Assembly (NCBI GenBank): GCA_029547705.1
Contig: JAKPOU010000068.1
Span: 124,001 to 188,000 of the forward strand
Direction: 5' to 3'
DNA: 64,000 bases
From: Bacteroidota bacterium
GTDB taxonomy: Bacteria > Bacteroidota > Bacteroidia > Bacteroidales > VadinHA17
Positions 58,372 through 64,000 of this stretch are shown here, one piece after another. Numbering within the stretch: position 1 is the first letter of the stretch; each line of letters starts with the position of its first letter. Both the position numbers and the translations under genes were made by a program. The notes beneath the pieces are model-generated. The model was not told the origin of the DNA and searched no databases. It worked only from the letters and a program-made list of their open reading frames with translations.

Positions 58372-59322
58372 ATGAGAATCATTTTTAAAATCCTGATCAT
58401 TCTGCCGCTTATGTTTTCAGTGCTGACATCCTGCAGGCATAAACAAAAATCCCGGGGAAAACATGAGGTAAGTGAAGACTTTCCGGCCGAAATGGTGAAA
58501 TTCACTCCTTATGAGCATAACCCCGTTTTCACCGGGACAAAGGAAAACACCTGGGACAGGCACATAAGGGAAAGAGGATTCATACTTTTCGAAGCCGGAT
58601 TGTACAGGATGTGGTACACCGGATATGACGGGGGCGGAAATTCAGTAAAATTCCTGGGTTATGCCACTTCTCCCGATGGCATTCACTGGTCCAGGTATGA
58701 GGGGAATCCTGTGTTTGACAGTAAATGGACTGAAGATATGTTTGTTTTCCGGCACGGCAGCAAATATTACATGTATGCCGAAGGAACCGGTGATGTTGCT
58801 CATCTGCTTATTTCTGACGATGGCATTAACTGGAATGAACAGGGTGATCTGATAATACTTACCACCCGGGGCGACACCCTTCCCGGTCCCTACGGAACCC
58901 CTTCAGTTCTTGTTGAAGACGGCAAATGGCATCTTTTTTATGAAATAAATGATGAAGGAATATGGCATGCTGTTTCGGATGATTACATTACCTGGACAAA
59001 TGTAAGTGATGAGCCTGTTCTGAAGAAAGGTCCAGGAGAATATGATTCCGGTGCTGTCGCATCGAACCAGATAATAAAATTCAGAGGAAAATATTATATG
59101 TATTATCACGGAACGTCGGACAGCGGATGGGCACAACCCGGTGCAGGATCAATCTGGACCTCCAGTGTGGCAATGTCTGAGGACCTTGACAACTGGGTCA
59201 AATATCCCGGCAACCCGATAGTGGAAGGTGATCATTCCAGTCCCATAATGGTTTATGACGGAGAGAAATACAGGCTTTATACCATGCATGATGAAGTATG
59301 GCTCTTTAACCCGGCACAATAA
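58372..59322 (+). CDS. Five-bladed beta-propeller glycosidase-like lipoprotein (GH43/GH32/GH130-like)
   Basis: 316 residues with signal ILIILPLMFSVLTSCRH (lipobox). Blades repeat the family pattern ATSPDGIHWSRYEGNPVFDS, ISDDGINWNEQ, SDDYITWTNVSDEPVL and SEDLDNWVKYPGNPIV. Asp/Glu residues near blade starts could be catalytic, but I cannot assign the triad. GH130-like phosphorylases and GH43 exo-glycosidases share this fold. It starts the plus-strand cluster that continues with the phosphodiesterase 16 bases later. Confidence 0.8.
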   Translation: MRIIFKILIILPLMFSVLTSCRHKQKSRGKHEVSEDFPAEMVKFTPYEHNPVFTGTKENTWDRHIRERGFILFEAGLYRMWYTGYDGGGNSVKFLGYATSPDGIHWSRYEGNPVFDSKWTEDMFVFRHGSKYYMYAEGTGDVAHLLISDDGINWNEQGDLIILTTRGDTLPGPYGTPSVLVEDGKWHLFYEINDEGIWHAVSDDYITWTNVSDEPVLKKGPGEYDSGAVASNQIIKFRGKYYMYYHGTSDSGWAQPGAGSIWTSSVAMSEDLDNWVKYPGNPIVEGDHSSPIMVYDGEKYRLYTMHDEVWLFNPAQ

Positions 59323-59338
59323 CACTAAACAACAAATA

Positions 59339-60262
59339 ATGAAAACAAGAAAAACAAACGTTCACAAATTCCTGGCTTATTTTATTCTGATATCTTTTGC
59401 ATTTTACGCGGCCTCATGTTCATCCGGCAAACCGGAACGCGTGCTCTTCATAGCACTGGATGGCATCAGCATAGAAGGCTATCAGACGGCAAAAACCCCG
59501 AATATTGACAAACTGATGCAGAAAGGTTCATTTTCACTCAAAACAAGAGTTGTCATGCCTTCCGTAACCCTTCCGAACTGGACAAGCCATCTGACCGGAA
59601 GCGGTCCTGAACAGCACGGGGTTACCGATAATGGCTGGCTTATCGACAATCATGTATTACCGGCAGTTGATACCGATGACAAGGGATACTATCCTTCAAT
59701 TTTCAAAATACTGAAAGATCAGGTTCCCGGAGTGAGAACAGCGTTCTACTATAACTGGGCAAATCTGATATACCCCTATAATCGTGATTACCTGGATGAA
59801 GTCCGTTTCCAGGAAAACTATGAATACATTGAAAATTTTGAAAGGGCATTTGAATTTATCAGGGAGAACAGGGAAAAACCGACATTCGTATTTCTTTACA
59901 CCGTGCATACTGACGGTGCCGGCCACAGTCACGGATGGATGTCTCCCGAATACATTGAATCAATTGAGAATGCAGATTTTCACATAGGCGCTCTTCTGGA
60001 TAAAATGGAAAAAGAGGGAATGCTTGAAGATACCCACATCATTGTAACCTCTGATCACGGCGGTGTCAACAAGGGTCACGGAGGAGTCACCCCGACCGAG
60101 ATGGAAGTTCCATGGAGCCTGACCGGACCGGGAGTGAAAAAGAACAACAAGATCACCGGGCCAAATAATACTGTGAATTCTGCCTTTGTGGTTGCACACC
60201 TGTTTAAGTGCAGCACCCCTGAAAGCTGGACCGGCAGAATGATTCATTCAATTTTTGAATAG
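59339..60262 (+). CDS. Alkaline-phosphatase-superfamily phosphodiesterase (nucleotide pyrophosphatase-type), lipoprotein
   Basis: 307 residues from the ATG at 59339; longer frames upstream overlap the propeller gene and are not credible. Signal FLAYFILISFAFYAASCSSG with lipobox. Metal and nucleophile motifs: RVLFIALDGISIEGYQ (Asp), MPSVTLPNWTSHLTG (Thr nucleophile near residue 85), HTDGAGHSHG and VTSDHGGVNKGHGG (Asp, His ligands). It is a two-zinc phosphodiesterase/phosphatase, probably periplasmic or surface. Co-transcribed with the propeller gene (16-base gap). Confidence 0.87.
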   Translation: MKTRKTNVHKFLAYFILISFAFYAASCSSGKPERVLFIALDGISIEGYQTAKTPNIDKLMQKGSFSLKTRVVMPSVTLPNWTSHLTGSGPEQHGVTDNGWLIDNHVLPAVDTDDKGYYPSIFKILKDQVPGVRTAFYYNWANLIYPYNRDYLDEVRFQENYEYIENFERAFEFIRENREKPTFVFLYTVHTDGAGHSHGWMSPEYIESIENADFHIGALLDKMEKEGMLEDTHIIVTSDHGGVNKGHGGVTPTEMEVPWSLTGPGVKKNNKITGPNNTVNSAFVVAHLFKCSTPESWTGRMIHSIFE

Positions 60263-60325
60263 GGAAAGAAATACGGACAGATATTACGGAACAGGATTGC
60301 TTTACACAGCAAACCCGGGAAGCAG

Positions 60326-60357
60326 TTTGAATTAACAGGCCGGAATCATTAATTTTG
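60326..60357 (+). promoter_or_regulatory. Bacteroidota consensus promoter of the NlpE-META gene
   Basis: TTTG at 60326-60329, exactly 20 bases, then TAATTTTG at 60350-60357. Both boxes and the spacing match the -33/-7 consensus perfectly; the ATG is 25 bases after the -7 box. Confidence 0.75.
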
Positions 60358-60382
60358 CGGTCTGAACAAACTATTAAGCATT

Positions 60383-61159
60383 ATGAAAATAATAAATTTA
60401 AAAACAGGCCTTATCATGGCAACTGTCATGCTCACATTCTGTTTCTGGGGCTGTGGCAACAGCGGAGTTAAAAAGGCCCCCGACGGACATACTGCGCAGA
60501 TCTCACTCGACTGGCACGGAACATACTCGGGAAACCTGCCCTGTGCCGACTGTGAAAGAATTGAAACAGAACTGACAATAAATGATGACCTTACTTATAT
60601 CCTGACAAGCAGCCATATAAAGGGAGACAATGAATATACAGACACTTTAAGCGGAAGGTTTACATGGAAGGGCAATAACATCAGGCTAGAGGGGATTCCT
60701 AAAAATGAAAGATCTCCATGGTTCAAGGTGGAGGAGGGCCAGGTAAGATATCTGGATATGCAGGGAAAGGAAATAAAGGGAGAGCTGGAGAACTATTACA
60801 TATTAAGGAAAAACGGCAACACCAGTGTGGAAGACAAGAGGTGGCAGATAGTGGAGATATATGGAAAGCCGGTGGAGGGCAGCCCGGAAACGCATTACAT
60901 GATTTTCTATTCTGAAGACGGCTTTGTTTCTGCCAAAATGAACTGCAACATGCTGCGGATCCCTTATAAGATACAGAATGAATTCAGGGTAAGATTCGGG
61001 CATGGTATGTCAACCCTTATGGCTTGTCCGGATGACCTTGAGCAGGAATTTCTGCAGGTACTTTCAGAGGCGGACAATCTTTCAACTGACGGGAAATATC
61101 TGTCGCTGAACAAGGCAAGGATGGCACCGCTGGCAAGATTCGTTGTTGCGGATTTATAA
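60383..61159 (+). CDS. Lipoprotein with NlpE-like N-domain and META/HslJ C-domain
   Basis: 258 residues. Signal IMATVMLTFCFWGCGNS ends in a lipobox. Residues 35-140 are an NlpE (copper-homeostasis/envelope-stress lipoprotein) N-domain with HGTYSGNLPCADCERIETEL, including the CxxC. Residues 150-258 are a META/HslJ domain: WQIVEIYGKPVEGSPETHYM, MNCNMLRIPYKIQ, STLMACPDDLEQEFLQVLSE and SLNKARMAPLARF. In Enterobacteriaceae the two domains sit on separate envelope-stress proteins (NlpE, HslJ). It has its own consensus promoter and is not in the glycan operon. Confidence 0.88.
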   Translation: MKIINLKTGLIMATVMLTFCFWGCGNSGVKKAPDGHTAQISLDWHGTYSGNLPCADCERIETELTINDDLTYILTSSHIKGDNEYTDTLSGRFTWKGNNIRLEGIPKNERSPWFKVEEGQVRYLDMQGKEIKGELENYYILRKNGNTSVEDKRWQIVEIYGKPVEGSPETHYMIFYSEDGFVSAKMNCNMLRIPYKIQNEFRVRFGHGMSTLMACPDDLEQEFLQVLSEADNLSTDGKYLSLNKARMAPLARFVVADL

Positions 61160-61236
61160 AACCGCAGGAAAGCTCCGGCCTCCGGCCGAAAGTTTGCAAA
61201 GGTCCGTTATCTGTACGGACCCGGCATGTCTGGCAT

Positions 61237-62331
61237 ATGATGAGTAAACAAACGGATATGAGACATGTATTAATTGTTTTCCTGGCTCTGGCACTCCTGA
61301 TGCCGGGTTCCGGCTGCGGCAGCCACAGGACTCCGGAAAGGATGATCGGCATAAAGATCTATGATTATGACGGGGATTTCGGGTTGCTCGCGGAACGGTG
61401 GGACAAAATGGGCATCAATACAGCCTTTGTAAGCAAGGATCTGGCTGCCAATGCTGAATTCCGGCAGGTACTGAAAGAGCATGAGATAAAGACCTTTATT
61501 ATTTTTCCTGTTTTTTATGATCCTGCAGCCCTGAAAGAGGACAGTTCCCTTTATGCCGTAACGGACAGGGGAAGAAAAGCCCGGGAGAGCTGGGTAGAGT
61601 TTGTCTGTCCGTCAAGGCATGGGTTCCGTAACCGGAAAATCAGGGAAGCGGCTGATCTTGCCCGGGAACTTAAGCCGGACGGAATGAGTATTGATTTCAT
61701 AAGGCATTTTGTTTTCTGGGAAATGATCTATCCGGACAGAACAGCCGGAAGCATTGATATGGCATGCTTCTGTGACAGCTGTACAGGCGCTTTCCTTGCC
61801 GGACAAGGGATTTCCCTTCCGGATTCCTGCATAAGAGTGGGGCAAAAATCGGAATATATCATTGATCATTATCAGGATGAGTGGAATGACTATCGTACCG
61901 GTCTGATTGCATCGATGGCAGAGGGAATAGCTGATGCCCTGCACAGGGTAAACCCTGATCTGAAGATAATGATCCATGCGGTTCCCTGGAGGGATGCTGA
62001 TTTTGACGGAGCCAACATAAGGGTGGCCGGTCAGGATCTGAAAAAACTGGCAGCCTGTGCGGATTATATCTCTCCTATGTGTTATTCCCAGATGCTCAGG
62101 CGCGATGCCGGCTGGATCAGTTCAGTGGTAAAAGAAGCTGACGGGAAGGCTCCCGGCATGATTGTGCCGAGCATACAGGTTTATCCTGCCTATATAGACG
62201 ACCCCTTCAGCGTGGATGATTTCCGCCGCTGTGTTGACGCAGCAGTGGCTGAACCGTCACTGGGTGTAATATTCTTCTCCTGGCCGCTGTTCGAAAGAGA
62301 CCCGGAAAGGATTGAAGCAGTCCGGTTTTAA
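61237..62331 (+). CDS. TIM-barrel lipoprotein, putative glycosidase
   Basis: 364 residues from ATG 61237; the ATG at 61258 (MRHVLIVFLALALLMPGSGC) would give a cleaner lipoprotein signal. The barrel shows GIKIYDYDGDFGLLAERWDK, DGMSIDFIRHFVFWEMIYPD, YISPMCYSQML and IVPSIQVYPAYIDDPFSVDD. It resembles GHL10/GH-like families with DxD/E-rich strand ends, but I do not recognise a numbered family. CFCDSC is a striking triple-Cys element near residue 178. It lies 53 bases upstream of the GH106-like gene on the same strand and is probably co-transcribed with it. Confidence 0.75.
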   Translation: MMSKQTDMRHVLIVFLALALLMPGSGCGSHRTPERMIGIKIYDYDGDFGLLAERWDKMGINTAFVSKDLAANAEFRQVLKEHEIKTFIIFPVFYDPAALKEDSSLYAVTDRGRKARESWVEFVCPSRHGFRNRKIREAADLARELKPDGMSIDFIRHFVFWEMIYPDRTAGSIDMACFCDSCTGAFLAGQGISLPDSCIRVGQKSEYIIDHYQDEWNDYRTGLIASMAEGIADALHRVNPDLKIMIHAVPWRDADFDGANIRVAGQDLKKLAACADYISPMCYSQMLRRDAGWISSVVKEADGKAPGMIVPSIQVYPAYIDDPFSVDDFRRCVDAAVAEPSLGVIFFSWPLFERDPERIEAVRF

Positions 62332-62384
62332 TTTATTTCAGATTGTTTGTATATAAATCTGTCAGTAATTCAAAAATCAGAGAA

Positions 62385-64000
62385 ATGGGCAGATTCTTTC
62401 CCCTGGTGTTTCTCACCGTTTTCTGCGCCTGTACATCAACTGGTTCCCGGCATACAGAAAGTAATAATTACGAGGCTGTCAGAAACGGTTTTGCCCGTCC
62501 CGGGGGAACGGCCCGTCCAAAAGTATACTGGTGGTGTCTGAACGGCAATATTGATACCCTGAAGGCCAGGGAGGAGTTTATTGCCATGAGGGATGCAGGT
62601 ATAGGAGGTTTCGACATGTTTGAGATCGGAACGAGAAGCAGGGGAATACCTGCGGGACCTGCTTTCCTTGGAGATGAATCGCTGGAGATCATAAAATTCG
62701 TGGTAAACGAAGCCGGGAAGCTGGGGCTTGAAGTGGGGCTGAATGTAGCCAGCAGCTGGAATGCGGGAGGAGCCTGGATCAGGCCGGAACACGGGGGCAA
62801 ATCCCTTTACAGGTCGGTTGTTGTCACGCAGGGGAATTCCTCGGTGCAGAAAGTCAATATTCCCTTTCCGCCGATCAAATTTCCCGAATCCGCTATAATA
62901 GGGGGAACGGGGAAGCCTATGATACCATTGAGGCCTGACGGGAAACCGGAATATTATGAAGAGATAGCCGTTCTGGCAATCCCGGCGGGTTCAGCCGCTT
63001 TGCCCGATGACTCTGAAATTCTGGATATATCTTCTTTTTTCGATCCGGAAAATGATGAACTCAGCTGGGAGATACCGCCGGGAAAATGGGAAATACACAG
63101 ATACGTATGCTCCAATTCCGGGCAGCAGCTGGTGCTTCCGAGTCCGCATTCGGCTGGACTGGCAATAGATCACTTCGATTCCTCGGCAGTAAGCACACAT
63201 TTTAACTATGTTATCGGAAGGCTCGGCACGGTGCTCGGGGATTTCCGCAAAACCGCCCTTAAAAGCCTCTATCTTGCAAGCTATGAGGCAAGGGGATTTG
63301 TATGGTCGTCACAGCTTTCCTCCTGGTTCAGACAACTTCACGGATATGACATCATCAGATACCTGCCTGTTTTCTTTGACAACAGCCTTTTTGAGGAGAA
63401 GACGGGGGCAAGGCTGCAGAGGGATTTCAGGAAGACTCTCTCTGAGATGATGATAAACAACCTCTATAAAAATGCCGGGAATATTTGCAACAGGCATGGT
63501 CTCATGATCAACTGTGAGGCAGGCGGACCGGGATATCCTCTTTACAACGGACCTGCCGAACCCCTTAAGGCCCTGGGAGCACTGGATATTCCTAGGGGTG
63601 AGTTCTGGGTGAATCACCCCAGGTATTACATGGATCCAAACGGGACAGACAGCATTGACCTGATGCAGGTGGTGAAGGAAGTGGCTGCCGCATCGCATAT
63701 TTATGAAAGAGGTATAGTTGAAGAAGAGGCATTCACCTCTTTCGAGCACTGGATGGAAGGACCCGCAGACCTGCGGCCACTGGGGGACAGGGCTTTCTGC
63801 GAAGGGATGAACCGGGTTGTATTTCACGGATTCACACACAATCCGGAGGGGACAGGCTACCCCGGAATCGTTTATCATGCAGGAACGCATATGAATCCCA
63901 AAAGGGTCTGGTGGCCGAAAATCAAACCATTTATAGATTATATCACCCGTCTCTCATATATTTCCCAGAAGGCTGATTTCTTCTCCGATGTCCTGTTCTA
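62385..64000 (+). CDS. GH106-like glycoside hydrolase, lipoprotein, 5' part (cut by window edge)
   Basis: The ATG at 62385 opens a frame of at least 538 codons to the edge. Lipoprotein signal MGRFFPLVFLTVFCACTS. The mature start (YEAVRNGFARPGGTARPKVY, WWCLNGNIDTLKAREEFIAM, DAGIGGFDMFEIGTRSRGIP) and later ASSWNAGGAWIRPEHGGK and FHGFTHNPEGTGYPGIVYHA match the GH106 alpha-L-rhamnosidase type: a TIM-barrel core with strong WW and N-G motifs. Full proteins run to about 900-1,100 residues. Rhamnosidase activity is inferred from the family. Last gene of the plus-strand glycan cluster visible here. Confidence 0.83.
   Translation, partial: MGRFFPLVFLTVFCACTSTGSRHTESNNYEAVRNGFARPGGTARPKVYWWCLNGNIDTLKAREEFIAMRDAGIGGFDMFEIGTRSRGIPAGPAFLGDESLEIIKFVVNEAGKLGLEVGLNVASSWNAGGAWIRPEHGGKSLYRSVVVTQGNSSVQKVNIPFPPIKFPESAIIGGTGKPMIPLRPDGKPEYYEEIAVLAIPAGSAALPDDSEILDISSFFDPENDELSWEIPPGKWEIHRYVCSNSGQQLVLPSPHSAGLAIDHFDSSAVSTHFNYVIGRLGTVLGDFRKTALKSLYLASYEARGFVWSSQLSSWFRQLHGYDIIRYLPVFFDNSLFEEKTGARLQRDFRKTLSEMMINNLYKNAGNICNRHGLMINCEAGGPGYPLYNGPAEPLKALGALDIPRGEFWVNHPRYYMDPNGTDSIDLMQVVKEVAAASHIYERGIVEEEAFTSFEHWMEGPADLRPLGDRAFCEGMNRVVFHGFTHNPEGTGYPGIVYHAGTHMNPKRVWWPKIKPFIDYITRLSYISQKADFFSDVLF

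Overview
The window reads as a chromosomal segment of a Bacteroidota bacterium, most likely a Bacteroidales or Marinilabiliales-type environmental or anaerobic member. Evidence is a SusC/SusD outer-membrane pair, a trypsin-like protease ending in a type IX secretion (T9SS) sorting domain, FISUMP and BACON-like surface proteins, a serine palmitoyltransferase-like enzyme, GlnRS beside tRNA-Gln, and several upstream sites matching the Bacteroidota -7 box TAnnTTTG (one with a perfect -33 TTTG at the right spacing). No plasmid, phage or complete insertion sequence is visible. Both edges cut genes: carB on the left and a GH106-like glycosidase on the right.

Layout. 1-4.3 kb: start of carB, then a minus-strand operon Gfo/Idh oxidoreductase - MFS transporter - URO-D-family protein. 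4.5-12 kb: secreted trypsin, acylphosphatase, Tat-exported sugar isomerase-like enzyme, a kinase-like protein paired with a ferredoxin-nitroreductase, a lipoprotein, and an S10 peptidase next to a 14-bp tandem repeat. 12.4-19.9 kb: SusC, SusD, a terminator hairpin, and a lipoprotein with two alpha/beta-hydrolase domains (CE15-like plus a second esterase). 19.9-24.5 kb: DJ-1/PfpI lipoprotein, tRNA-Gln(CTG), a repeat array resembling an IS21-type end, glnS, a winged-helix/membrane protein pair, folB. 24.7-30.3 kb: serine hydrolase, DUF4956, SdiA-regulated-type propeller, a truncated VOC gene, a LamG-FISUMP protein and a fragment of an S74 chaperone domain.

30.4-39 kb is a carbohydrate locus: minus-strand operon DUF1080 - MFS - URO-D-like - remnant of a second MFS gene - GH92, divergent from an AGE-family epimerase and a second Tat-type Gfo/Idh protein. 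39-47.6 kb: MORN protein, nitroreductase, propeller lipoprotein overlapping an outer-membrane barrel gene, GNAT, small proteins, slipin and NfeD. 47.6-53.3 kb: thioesterase, an SsuABC-type ABC importer divergent from a TM1266-family regulator and a TonB-dependent receptor. 54-64 kb: zinc-ribbon protein, SPT-like enzyme, GH16, a Tat-exported DegT-family aminotransferase, a GH43/GH130-like propeller, a phosphodiesterase, an NlpE-META lipoprotein, a TIM-barrel lipoprotein and the GH106-like glycosidase.

Much of the window serves glycan capture and breakdown (SusCD, esterase, GH92, GH16, GH106-like, AGE epimerase, DUF1080, Gfo/Idh and isomerase-like enzymes). Five enzymes carry twin-arginine leaders, so part of this chemistry is probably done in the periplasm with cofactor-loaded, pre-folded enzymes. 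The strongest leads for something undescribed are the twice-occurring MFS + URO-D-like module, the Tat-exported PLP aminotransferase, and the divergent TM1266/TonB/ABC uptake locus. The remnant genes (MFS tail, VOC, S74) show recent rearrangement.
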